Positions 1 through 6,771 of a stretch of DNA of 10,936 nt are shown piece by piece. The stretch covers positions 1 through 10,936 of the forward strand of contig JAEZCZ010000015.1 in the NCBI GenBank assembly GCA_023433305.1. The letters are read 5' to 3'. This DNA comes from Pseudomonadota bacterium. Its GTDB lineage: Bacteria; Pseudomonadota; Alphaproteobacteria; Sphingomonadales; Sphingomonadaceae. The first letter of the stretch is position 1, and each line of letters starts with the position of its first letter. The notes beneath the pieces are model-generated. The model saw nothing but the letters and a program-made list of their open reading frames with translations, was not told the DNA's origin and ran no database searches. The position numbers and the translations under genes were made by a program.

Positions 1-567
1 GGAGTGAGCCTCCAGGCGGCGGCCGGCTTCAAGCTCGCTGGCGGAGTCAGCGCGGGCGCCTCGGCCGGGTTCGGCATCGGCGCCTCGGCGGGCCTCAGTG
101 CAAGCGCGGGTCTTGGCGCCAGCGTCGGCGTCGGCATGGCCGGCGGCGCCGGTATCGGCGTGGGCGCCGGAGCGGGCATCCGCATCGGGGGCGGCTTCGG
201 GATCGGCTCGGGCTCTGGCATCAGCGCCGGCGCGGGATTCTCGATGGAGGCCTCGGCCGGCATCGGTGCCTCGGCGAGCTTCAGCGCCGAGGCCGGCGGC
301 TCCGCGCTCTCCGTCGGCACCGGTGCCTCGGCTTCGTACAGCACCGGATCGGCCAGCGCGGGGGTCAGCGCCAGCGCGGGAGCCTTCGCCGGGCTCGGCA
401 CATCGGCGGGGACCTACATGCCGTCGGCCGACTTCAACGCCAACCGCCTGTTGCCGCGGCCCTTCGTGCCGACCGCCAATGCCTCGTTCGACCTCAGCGG
501 ACGGGCGATCGGCGGCGGCGGGACGGTCGCGGAGAGCTGGTCCTATTCCGAAACGACGAGCTGGTGA
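1..567 (+). CDS. Gly/Ala/Ser-rich low-complexity protein, probably 5'-partial
   Basis: The reading frame is open from the first base and ends at TGA 565-567. The earliest visible start is GTG at 4, but the frame may continue upstream, so the true start cannot be fixed. Counting from GTG 4, residues 8 to about 136 are almost only Gly, Ala and Ser plus single aliphatic or aromatic residues. From residue 12 to 100 nearly every even position is Gly or Ser (exceptions Ala12, Ala46, Arg60, Glu82, Glu96), while odd positions carry Ala or a hydrophobic residue. The last 45 residues are ordinary (ADFNANRLLPRPF and onward) and end in Trp. The gene lies 7 bases before a DUF5908-like gene and heads the hub and spike genes, so it is probably a particle component. 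I do not recognise the family. A silk-like beta stack, a glycine-helix bundle or a flexible linker are all possible. The same reading frame runs cleanly into the operon, so it is likely a real gene rather than a GC artefact. Confidence 0.65.
   Translation, partial: GVSLQAAAGFKLAGGVSAGASAGFGIGASAGLSASAGLGASVGVGMAGGAGIGVGAGAGIRIGGGFGIGSGSGISAGAGFSMEASAGIGASASFSAEAGGSALSVGTGASASYSTGSASAGVSASAGAFAGLGTSAGTYMPSADFNANRLLPRPFVPTANASFDLSGRAIGGGGTVAESWSYSETTSW
37..303 (+). repeat. Alternating Gly/Ser dipeptide low-complexity tract
   Basis: This is the coding stretch for residues 12-100 of the first protein (counted from GTG 4). Every second residue is Gly or Ser with five exceptions. Hydrophobic residues recur on the other face at 15, 23/25, 31, 37, 41/43/45, 51/53, 59/61, 65/67, 73, 79/81, 87 and 93, roughly every six to eight residues. 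The phase slips near residues 101-104. At the DNA level the words vary, so this is protein-level periodicity rather than a recent tandem DNA duplication. Confidence 0.7.
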
Positions 568-574
568 GGGCTGA

Positions 575-745
575 ATGAGCGTCGTCATTTCCGAGCTCGA
601 GCATCGGCCGGCCGGCGAGGGCACCAGCGAGGGCGCGCCCGCCGCCGGTGCGGCGTCCCCGCCGCCGGCACGGATCGACCGCGAGCAGGTGCTCGCGGTC
701 CTGCGCCGCGAGGCATCGCGCCGCGCCAGGTTGTGGGCCGACTGA
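575..745 (+). CDS. Small DUF5908-like protein (56 aa)
   Basis: The gene runs from ATG 575 to TGA 743-745, with a GAGGG ribosome-binding sequence at 566-570. The product starts MSVVISELEHRP, has a Gly/Ala/Pro-rich middle (residues 13-32), and ends in a charged helix, IDREQVLAVLRREASRRARLW (residues 34-54). This layout of a short N-terminal strand with an I-x-E-L motif and a C-terminal I..(x)..V..VL.RE..R helix resembles DUF5908, a family of roughly 50-60 residue proteins found in phage-tail-like clusters; that assignment is from memory and tentative. The position just before the hub gene, with only one base between the two genes, supports a role in particle structure or assembly. No signal peptide or membrane segment is seen. 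The role of DUF5908 is not known to me. It was easy to miss because of its length. Confidence 0.6.
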   Translation: MSVVISELEHRPAGEGTSEGAPAAGAASPPPARIDREQVLAVLRREASRRARLWAD

Positions 746-746
746 G

Positions 747-1832
747 ATGGCGCTCGCCGATCCCCCTCCCCTCCACGCCGCGGCGCCGACGATCGAGGTC
801 GACGGTCAGAGCTACCCGCTGCTCGCTACCAACCTCGAGCAGATGTGCATGCGCGAGTCGCTCGGCGGGCTGTCGAGCCTCGAGTTGTCGTTCGTGGACT
901 CGGTGTCGCGCGGCAACGGCAGCCAGTTCGCGGCCAGCGGCGATTCACCGTTGCGGCTCGGCGCCGGGGTCCGCGTCTTCGCCGGCGCCGCGAGTGTGGG
1001 CGCGGTCGAGATCTTCGACGGCCAGGTGACCGCGATCGAAAGCGAGGTCCGCCAGGACGGCCCGCCGCTGTTCACGCTCGTCGCAGAGGACCGGCTGTTC
1101 GCGGCGCGGCGGCGGCGGCGCACTCATCTGTTCGAGGCGATGGCGCTCGGCGACGTGGTGTGTGAGGTGGCCTCCGATTTCGGGCTGACTCCCGAAGTGC
1201 GCGACGGGGTCGATCCGACTGCGCGCGACTGGATGCAGACCGACGAGACCGATCTCGCGTTCTTGCGCCGGATCCTGGGGCGGTTCGATTGCGACATGCA
1301 GGTGGTCGGCGACCGCATCCAGGTCGGCCGGGTCGGAATGGACCAGCGTTCGCTCGTGACGCTCGAGGTCGGCGACACGCTGCTGTCCGCCCGGATCACC
1401 GCCGACGTCGCCGAGCAGGTCGCCTCGATCCGCCTCGCCAGCTTCGACCCCGCGACGGGGGAAGCGGCCGACGGCGAGGAGGATTCGAACGGGTTCGGCC
1501 CCGGGGAGGGCCGGAGCGGGCCCGAGATCCTGCGCGAGCGCCTAGCCACCGTCGCGCTGCATTGCGGACGAAGCGGTCCGCTCACCGACGGCGATGCGGC
1601 GACGCTCGCCCGGCTTGAAGGCGAACGCCGCGCCCGCGCATTCGTCCAAGTCGACGGCTGCGCCCGGGGCAACGGCAACCTGCGCGTTGGAAGCTGGGTC
1701 AAACTGCAGGGCGTGAACCCACTCTTCGCCAACCAGTTCGCCGTCCACGAGGCCACCCACCGGTGGGATCGGGAGGACGGATACCGCACGAATTTCCTGG
1801 CCGAAAGCGCCTATCTCAAGGAGGCGACGTGA
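747..1832 (+). CDS. Baseplate hub protein, phage gpD / VgrG N-terminal type
   Basis: This 361-residue protein corresponds to the P2 gpD / T4 gp27-like hub that forms the ring under the tail tube and holds the spike. Visible family marks are FDGQVTAIE at residues 90-98, the Asp-x-Leu segment after LVAED with an Arg run near residue 120, and the hallmark DWMQTDETDLAFLRRI at 161-176 followed by FDCDMQVVGDRIQVG. The C-terminal part (about 300-361) has the usual G(S)WVKLQGV...F..NQFAVHEATHRWD pattern. ATG 747 is chosen because it lies one base after the preceding TGA and begins MALADPPPLHA, a natural N-terminus. The frame stays open upstream to 648, but that stretch overlaps the small gene and is Arg-rich shadow sequence. 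The length is normal for stand-alone gpD-like proteins. The spike is encoded separately in the next gene, which overlaps this one at GTGA. Confidence 0.9.
   Translation: MALADPPPLHAAAPTIEVDGQSYPLLATNLEQMCMRESLGGLSSLELSFVDSVSRGNGSQFAASGDSPLRLGAGVRVFAGAASVGAVEIFDGQVTAIESEVRQDGPPLFTLVAEDRLFAARRRRRTHLFEAMALGDVVCEVASDFGLTPEVRDGVDPTARDWMQTDETDLAFLRRILGRFDCDMQVVGDRIQVGRVGMDQRSLVTLEVGDTLLSARITADVAEQVASIRLASFDPATGEAADGEEDSNGFGPGEGRSGPEILRERLATVALHCGRSGPLTDGDAATLARLEGERRARAFVQVDGCARGNGNLRVGSWVKLQGVNPLFANQFAVHEATHRWDREDGYRTNFLAESAYLKEAT
1818..1824 (+). promoter_or_regulatory. Shine-Dalgarno AAGGAGG for the spike gene
   Basis: A near-perfect AAGGAGG lies four bases before GTG 1829 and inside the end of the hub gene. 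It decides the GTG start of the spike gene over the in-frame upstream start at 1763. Confidence 0.75.
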
Positions 1833-2521
1833 CCGGAGTTGACACCAAAGGCCGCTACGCCGTCGCCGAGAGCTGGCGGGCAGGCGTGCACCTCGCGATC
1901 GTTGTGGCGGTCGACGATCCGCAGTCGCTCGGTCGGGTGCAAGTCAAGCTTCCGGCGATCGACCCCGACGGCGATGCGCCGATCTGGGCCCGGGTGGCGG
2001 TGCCCTTCGCCGGAGACAACTACGGGGCGTTCTTCATTCCCGACGTCGACACGGAAGTCCTGGTCGCCTTCACCGCCGGAGACACAGGCGCCCCGGTCGT
2101 GATCGGCAACCTCTGGAACGGCCAAGCAGCGGTTCCGGAGCAGATCGGCGCCCAGGTCGATCGCTGGACGCTGACCGGCAAGACGGGGACCCGCATCGCC
2201 ATCGTCGAGAGCGGGGCCGGCCAGGAGAAGGTCGAGATCGAAACGCCGAGCGGCGTCAAGGCGATCATCACCGACAGCGGGGGCGGCGAGATCACGCTCG
2301 AAACCAGCACCGAGACGGTCAAGCTCTCGCCGGCCGGGATCAAGGCGACGTCCGCAGCCACCATCGAAGTGCGAGCCGCGAGCATGGTCAACGTGGTCGC
2401 GCCATTCGTGCAGGTCGACTCGCCGTTCACCTACGTCAAAGGCTTGCTCTACTGCGAGACCCTGATCACGAACAGCGTGATCTCCCCCTCCTACACGCCG
2501 GGGGCGGGCAACGTATGGTGA
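1829..2521 (+). CDS. Baseplate spike protein, phage gpV / gp5-C type
   Basis: This 230-residue protein is the central spike that would plug the hub and pierce the target. Residues 20-100 form an OB-fold of the gpV/gp5/VgrG type: GRVQVKLPAIDPDG (35-48), WARVAVPF (53-60), FFIPDVDTEVLVAF (68-81) and PVVIGNLWNG (89-98). Residues 110-230 show alternating short beta repeats rich in Thr, Val and Glu (for example KVEIETPSGVKAII, GEITLETSTETVKL) expected of a trimeric beta-helix needle. The C-terminus ends SPSYTPGAGNVW, which I recall from spike proteins of related clusters. GTG 1829 overlaps the hub stop by four bases and has a strong Shine-Dalgarno sequence. The adjacent hub and spike genes correspond to the two halves of VgrG. 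No effector domain is attached to the needle tip. Confidence 0.88.
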   Translation: MTGVDTKGRYAVAESWRAGVHLAIVVAVDDPQSLGRVQVKLPAIDPDGDAPIWARVAVPFAGDNYGAFFIPDVDTEVLVAFTAGDTGAPVVIGNLWNGQAAVPEQIGAQVDRWTLTGKTGTRIAIVESGAGQEKVEIETPSGVKAIITDSGGGEITLETSTETVKLSPAGIKATSAATIEVRAASMVNVVAPFVQVDSPFTYVKGLLYCETLITNSVISPSYTPGAGNVW

Positions 2522-4125
2522 CACTTGCCCAGATGCACCCCGCGGAGCGCCGCAGGATGGAAGAGCGAATGCCTCCGGCGGCGATGCATGAGGTGCTGCT
2601 GCGTCCGCTCGGTGGCGGCGATGCACGCGCAATCATCGCCACGATTTCGGCCCAGCTCGCGGTCCCCTCATTGTTCGACGATCTTAAGGCCAGCGACTGG
2701 CAGAAGCGCATTGCCGCTCTGCGGCGCGCGCGCACCGGCGCGGGCGGCGTGCTCGAGCTGGCTCAGCCGCTGCACCGCCGCTTCCAGTTCGCGCTGTTCG
2801 AGGCGGTCTGCGCGCGGCCCGGCTCGCCGCGGCTCGATCCGGCGCGGATCGAAAGCGCCGGGCTCGTCGTCCGCCGACGCAAGGGCTTGGCACGGCTCGG
2901 CTGGTTCAAGACCGATCGCGCCATCAAGGGCTGGCAGACGGTCCTCGACCGCAACCGCGACCCCGATCCCGTTCGCGCGGCCGCGGGCCATCCGGCGAAC
3001 GCGGGCCTGCGCGACCTCGTCGCGGCGCGGCGCGAAGCCGCTCCCCCGCCCGGAGAGGAGGTGCATACTCTGTTCACGGCCCCTCCCGAGGTGTGCAAGG
3101 CCATCGGCAAGACGGTCCTGTTCGCGCCGATTCCCGTGGTCAGCGCGGAAGTGAGCGAAGAGCCGCCGCCGGCGATCGATTTCCTCGCCCTGCCGCAAGC
3201 GGAGACCGCCGAGCTCGTCGGCCATCTCTCGTCCTATTTCAAGTACCGCAGCCGCCGCCTGTCGCTGCCCCGGAGCGGCGACACGCTCGCGGCCGGCTGG
3301 AACGCCCTCTCGCCCGAGACCCGCGCAACCAACCGTCGGCTCTACAATTTCGGCTTCTTCCTCCAGCAATGCACGGTCGAGCTCGACCTGTTCGGCAACG
3401 GCGTCGCGGCGGCCGAGCTACGGCGCCTGCTGGCCTCGCTCGAGCTTCCGCTCGAAGAAGCGCACGACGGGCGAGTGACCCGCTCGACCGACGCGGCCAG
3501 CTTCCTGCGCGACGCCTCGGCGGTGCTGTTAGCCGGCGAGCCCAATGGCAAGAACGTGCGCATGCCGCTTGCCTGGCCGAGCGTCGATCGGGACAAGGCG
3601 CACCAGATCACCCGCGCCGCGCTCGCCTGCCTGTCGGATCAGCATGCACGCCACGCCCCCGCTCAGGCCAAGTTCGCTGACGACGCCAGCCAGTACGCGG
3701 TGCGTGGCTTCCTGCGCGTGTCAGGGCACGACGGCTGCCCCGAGAAGCTGGTTTGGAGCATCGAGAGCGAGCCGTTTCGTATCGCGCCGTGGTGGGACGG
3801 CGACGGACCCGGCGCGACGATCAGCCTGCCTGACCTGAGCAAGCTGAAGAAGGCCAAGCCATCCGTCTCCTTCGCGATGCCTCCGGAGATAGCCAATCTC
3901 CTCAAGGGCGATGCCAAGGATCTTTCGGAAGGCAAAGGCTCCACCGCGGGACCCAACATCGCCTGGATCTGCAGCTTCTCGATTCCCTACATCACGATCT
4001 GCGCCTTCATAGTGCTCAACATCTTCCTGACGCTGTTCGACATCATCTTCCGCTGGATGATGTACATCAAGATTTGCATCCCGATCCCGGTGCCGTCGAC
4101 GGAAAGCGACGAGGGAGGCGGCTGA
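2515..4125 (+). CDS. Unknown baseplate-operon protein with hydrophobic C-terminal segment (536 aa)
   Basis: ATG 2515 overlaps the spike stop by seven bases (ATGGTGA), so the protein is likely made by translational coupling. I do not recognise a named domain. The body (about 1-470) is soluble, Arg/Ala-rich and mixed helical, with short motifs such as RFQFALFEAVCA and TNRRLYNFGFFLQQCTVELDLFGNG that look like packed helices. The remarkable part is residues 482-527: a nearly continuous hydrophobic stretch (IAWICSFSIPYITICAFIVL, then NIFLTLFDIIFRWMMYIKIC, then IPIPVP) with Cys at 486, 496 and 521, followed by an acidic tail. It fits one or two membrane passes or a buried hydrophobic hairpin. There is no N-terminal signal. 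From memory, similar IPxITICA tails occur in proteins at the same position of other tail-like clusters, but I cannot name a function. A membrane-docking or hydrophobic-core role is inference. Confidence 0.8.
   Translation: MVTLAQMHPAERRRMEERMPPAAMHEVLLRPLGGGDARAIIATISAQLAVPSLFDDLKASDWQKRIAALRRARTGAGGVLELAQPLHRRFQFALFEAVCARPGSPRLDPARIESAGLVVRRRKGLARLGWFKTDRAIKGWQTVLDRNRDPDPVRAAAGHPANAGLRDLVAARREAAPPPGEEVHTLFTAPPEVCKAIGKTVLFAPIPVVSAEVSEEPPPAIDFLALPQAETAELVGHLSSYFKYRSRRLSLPRSGDTLAAGWNALSPETRATNRRLYNFGFFLQQCTVELDLFGNGVAAAELRRLLASLELPLEEAHDGRVTRSTDAASFLRDASAVLLAGEPNGKNVRMPLAWPSVDRDKAHQITRAALACLSDQHARHAPAQAKFADDASQYAVRGFLRVSGHDGCPEKLVWSIESEPFRIAPWWDGDGPGATISLPDLSKLKKAKPSVSFAMPPEIANLLKGDAKDLSEGKGSTAGPNIAWICSFSIPYITICAFIVLNIFLTLFDIIFRWMMYIKICIPIPVPSTESDEGGG
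3958..4095 (+). other. Predicted membrane-like hydrophobic tail of the 536-aa protein
   Basis: These codons encode residues 482-527. The first half (482-508) contains no charged residue before Asp509, long enough for one bilayer pass. After Phe-Arg-Trp (512-514) a second shorter hydrophobic run (515-527) ends in a Pro-alternating IPIPVP motif, followed by an acidic STESDEGGG tail. The density of Ile, Phe, Cys and Met contrasts sharply with the Ala/Arg-rich remainder of the protein. Confidence 0.65.
4111..4118 (+). promoter_or_regulatory. Shine-Dalgarno GAGGGAGG for the gp25-like gene
   Basis: A purine-rich GAGGGAGG lies six bases before ATG 4125, inside the end of the preceding gene. It supports ATG 4125, which overlaps the previous TGA by one base (TGATG), over the in-frame upstream ATG at 4074. 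Confidence 0.7.
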
Positions 4126-4544
4126 TGGCAGGCCCGGTCCTCACCGCCGACCGCGGCATGGCGCTCCGCCCGCCGCTCTGCTGGCCGCTCCTGCCCGTGC
4201 CGGACGAGCGCGGACGGCTGGCCTATCCCGATCTCGAAACCTCGGTCCGCCAGCGCATCGAGGCGATCCTGCGAACCTCGCCGGGTGAGCAGCTGATGCG
4301 CCCGCACTTCGGCGCGGGGCTGGAACAGGCGATCCACATGCCGAACAACACGGGCTTTCGCAGCGAGCTGCAGCGGCGGATTTCCACGCACGTCCGCGTC
4401 TACGAGCCCCGCGTCGTGGTCGACAAGGTGGAGGTGGCCTCCGCGCCCGATCCGGCGGTGCTGCTGGTGACGATCGCCTATCGCATCCGCCAGCTCGGCA
4501 TCGCCACCGCAATATCGGTAGCCGTACCGGTGGGAGGCCCCTGA
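4125..4544 (+). CDS. Baseplate wedge protein, gpW/gp25 family
   Basis: This 139-residue protein matches the GPW/gp25 family, the small wedge component that joins the baseplate to the first sheath ring and helps trigger sheath assembly. Key marks are the helix DLETSVRQRIEAILRTSPGE (residues 36-55), then MRPHFGAGL (58-66), the helix around ELQRRISTHVRVYEPRV (81-97) and VDKVEV (99-104), closing with the beta hairpin LLVTIAYRIRQLG (113-125). The length is typical. Translation is probably coupled to both neighbours through TGATG junctions at 4123-4127 and 4542-4546. Although the family is sometimes labelled lysozyme-like, no catalytic role is expected here. In many eCIS loci a PAAR gene follows gp25; here the gpJ-type gene follows directly. 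Confidence 0.9.
   Translation: MAGPVLTADRGMALRPPLCWPLLPVPDERGRLAYPDLETSVRQRIEAILRTSPGEQLMRPHFGAGLEQAIHMPNNTGFRSELQRRISTHVRVYEPRVVVDKVEVASAPDPAVLLVTIAYRIRQLGIATAISVAVPVGGP
4532..4537 (+). promoter_or_regulatory. Shine-Dalgarno GGGAGG for the gpJ-like gene
   Basis: GGGAGG lies six bases before ATG 4544, inside the last codons of the gp25-like gene. Together with the TGATG overlap it fixes the start of the next gene. Confidence 0.65.
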
Positions 4545-6745
4545 TGCCCATTCGCCCGCCTGCACTGGATGATCGGGGTTTCAACGACCTCGTCGCGGAC
4601 ATGCTCCGCCGCGTCCCCGCGCACACGCCCGAATGGACCGACCTGCGCGAAGGCGATCCCGGGCGCACGCTGATCGACCTGTTCGCCTGGCTGGGCGACA
4701 CCATCCTCTACCGTGCCAACCTGATTCCTGAGCGGCAGCGGCTCGCCTTCCTGCGGCTGCTCGGCCGTCCGCTGCGAGCGGCCCAGCCCGCCGTGGGGCT
4801 CGTCCAAGTGAGCATCGATGATCCGAAAGCGACCGACAGCGTCACGCTGGCGCGGCGGCATGCGATCGCCAAGCCGGCGCACTTCGAACTCGACAGCGAG
4901 CTGGTGGTGCTTCCAGTCGAGGGCCGGGCGTTCGTGAAGCGCCCGCCCGACGCCGAGGAGCGGCGCGGAATGGGCACACTGCTCGGCGAGCTCAAGGAGC
5001 TTTACGGCCTCGCCGGCGAGGCGACGGCTTACGTGACGACGCCGGTCTTCGCGAACGGGGCGGCCGAAGCCGCCGGCTTCGACGTCATCGAGCACAGCAT
5101 CGACAATTGCCTGTGGTTCGCGCTGCTTGCTCCCGGGCCCGAAAGCGCGACCAAGCAGGCGGTACGCCACACACTGGCGGGCGGCGACTCCAACCGGCGC
5201 ATGGCGATCTCGGTGGGTCTGGCGCCATTCGTCGATCCCGCGAAAGGACTCGAATCGGTCGCGGCCCGGACGCCGATCCCGCATGTCTGGGAAATCTCCG
5301 CGGCGGGCGGCGACGGAACTGACTATCTCGCTCTCGAGACCATCGAAGACCGGACCGAGGGGCTGACCTGCAATGGCGTGGCGCGGCTTCTGCTTCCCGG
5401 CGGAGACGACTTCGGCGCCCCCTCTAACGACGTGCTCGGCTTCATCGACGCCGGCGTCGGCGACCGCCCGCCGCGCATCGACGACGCCTTGACCGCCGCG
5501 CGCCTCGTGGCCTGGATCCGGCTTCGCCCGGAACCCGCGGCGCAGATCGATTCCTGGCGCTTGAAATGGGCCGGGGTGAACGCCGTCACGGTCACCCAGC
5601 GCAAAAGCTTCGGACGGCGGCAGATCGGCATCGGCACCGGCCTTTCAGGACAGGAACTGTCGCTCGGAGAAACCCAGGTCGAAGCCGGGTCGCTGCTGGT
5701 CGAGGTCGAACAGGCCGAAGGACTGCGGGCCTGGCGGCAAGTCGCCGACACCGCGATGGCCCGGCCAGGCGAGTTGGCCTACAGCCTCGATTCCGAAGCC
5801 GGGGTGGTAAGGTTCGGCGACGGCGTCACCGGCGCGGTCCCGGCCGTCGGTCGCGCGGTGCATGTCGCCTACATGCGCGCGGGAGGCGGCTCGGCCGGCA
5901 ATCTTCCGGCGGGCGCAATCAAGTCGATCAGCGCGCCGGCCCCCGCCCCCCGGCTCAAGCTCAACCAGCCGCTGGCGATGACGGGCGGCGCGGATGCCGA
6001 GACGCTCGACCAGGCCGAACGGCGCATCCCCGCCGAGCTGCGCCACGGCAACCGCGCGGTGACCCGTGCCGATTACGCAATGCTGGCTGGCACCACGCCC
6101 GGCCAGGCGATCGGCCGGGTCGAGGTGCTCGAGCACTTCAAGCCGCACCAGCGGCGCGGAAACCTGCCGGGCGTGGTCTCGGTCATGGTCATCCCGGCAC
6201 GCCAGTCGACGAGCCAGCCGCTGCCGCGCCCGGATCGCCCGATGCTCGAAAGCGTCCACCGCTGGCTCGAGCCACGCCGGCCGATCGGGACCGAGCTCTA
6301 TGTGATCGGCCCCGAGTACGTCCCGATGGGCGTGAGCGCCGCGGTCGAGCTGTGCGACCCGGCCGACCGCGAGGACGTGCTCGCCGCCGTACGCGAGGCG
6401 ATCCGCCTCCACTTGTGGGCGTTGCCGCCGGGCGGTCCCGCTGGACAGGGTTGGCCGCTCGGCCGCGACGTCGACGACCGGCTGATCGAGACCGCAATCG
6501 CGCGAGTCCCGGGAATACGCGCAGTGGCACCGGTCAAGCTGTTCTCGCTCACGCCAAGAGGCTCGTGGAAGCTCGTGGCCGAGGACGCGACTGGCCGGGC
6601 GATCCTTCCGCTTGCGGATTGGCAGCTGCCTGACCTTGCCGGACTGACGGTCGGCGAGGGATCGGGAGCGGCGACCCGCCTGCAGCCCGTCTCGGACGTG
6701 CCCGGCAACGGGATCGCTGTCCCGGTGGTGCCGGAGTTGTGCTGA
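4544..6745 (+). CDS. Putative baseplate assembly protein, gpJ/gp47 type (TIGR02243-like)
   Basis: This 733-residue protein is a wedge component of the baseplate (P2 gpJ, T4 gp6 and Afp11-like role). The N-terminus carries the expected REGDPGRTLIDLFAWLGDTI (35-54) and the following ANLIPERQRLAFLRLLG (58-74). A central beta domain holds VVRFGDGVTG (421-430) and YMRAGGGSAGNLPAGAI (443-459), the classic Baseplate_J pattern, followed by ETLDQAERRIPAEL and RAVTRADYAMLAG. The C-terminus has PVKLFSLTPR and the LADWQLPDLAGLTV segment seen in this family. The length is within the broad range of the family. Residues 90-400 form a large insertion relative to simple phage gpJ, as is usual in eCIS-type members. 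The start overlaps the gp25 stop by one base. It should assemble with gp25 and the gpI-like product encoded next. Confidence 0.9.
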   Translation: MPIRPPALDDRGFNDLVADMLRRVPAHTPEWTDLREGDPGRTLIDLFAWLGDTILYRANLIPERQRLAFLRLLGRPLRAAQPAVGLVQVSIDDPKATDSVTLARRHAIAKPAHFELDSELVVLPVEGRAFVKRPPDAEERRGMGTLLGELKELYGLAGEATAYVTTPVFANGAAEAAGFDVIEHSIDNCLWFALLAPGPESATKQAVRHTLAGGDSNRRMAISVGLAPFVDPAKGLESVAARTPIPHVWEISAAGGDGTDYLALETIEDRTEGLTCNGVARLLLPGGDDFGAPSNDVLGFIDAGVGDRPPRIDDALTAARLVAWIRLRPEPAAQIDSWRLKWAGVNAVTVTQRKSFGRRQIGIGTGLSGQELSLGETQVEAGSLLVEVEQAEGLRAWRQVADTAMARPGELAYSLDSEAGVVRFGDGVTGAVPAVGRAVHVAYMRAGGGSAGNLPAGAIKSISAPAPAPRLKLNQPLAMTGGADAETLDQAERRIPAELRHGNRAVTRADYAMLAGTTPGQAIGRVEVLEHFKPHQRRGNLPGVVSVMVIPARQSTSQPLPRPDRPMLESVHRWLEPRRPIGTELYVIGPEYVPMGVSAAVELCDPADREDVLAAVREAIRLHLWALPPGGPAGQGWPLGRDVDDRLIETAIARVPGIRAVAPVKLFSLTPRGSWKLVAEDATGRAILPLADWQLPDLAGLTVGEGSGAATRLQPVSDVPGNGIAVPVVPELC

Positions 6746-6771
6746 TGGCCGGAACGTCAACATGGATGTGA
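6743..6771 (+). other. TGATG junction opening an eight-codon mini-ORF before the tail gene
   Basis: The gpJ-like stop (6743-6745) overlaps an ATG at 6745 just like the two upstream junctions. Here the ATG opens only MAGTSTWM and stops at 6769-6771, out of frame with the real tail gene at ATG 6762. Ribosomes that reinitiate at 6745 would terminate seven bases past that start. It may act as a coupling or reinitiation device, or mark a small indel; it is not called as a gene. Confidence 0.35.

Noticed and set aside
98..574. Open frame of 158 codons in the +2 frame over the first gene
   Set aside because: It is an Ala/Arg/Pro-rich shadow of the Gly/Ala/Ser coding repeat, overlaps it entirely and shows no domain pattern.
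648..746. Upstream extension of the hub gene to the start at 648
   Set aside because: The extra 33 residues are Arg-rich, overlap the small DUF5908-like gene, and ATG 747 directly follows its stop.
1763..1828. Upstream extension of the spike gene to 1763
   Set aside because: It would lie inside the conserved C-terminus of the hub gene, while GTG 1829 has a strong AAGGAGG and a typical GTGA overlap.
4074..4124. Upstream ATG for the gp25-like gene
   Set aside because: The family N-terminus is complete from ATG 4125, which has GAGGGAGG and a TGATG overlap; the extension is basic shadow sequence.
6745..6771. Eight-codon ORF MAGTSTWM as a gene
   Set aside because: It is too short to call a protein. 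It is kept only as a possible translational coupling element.
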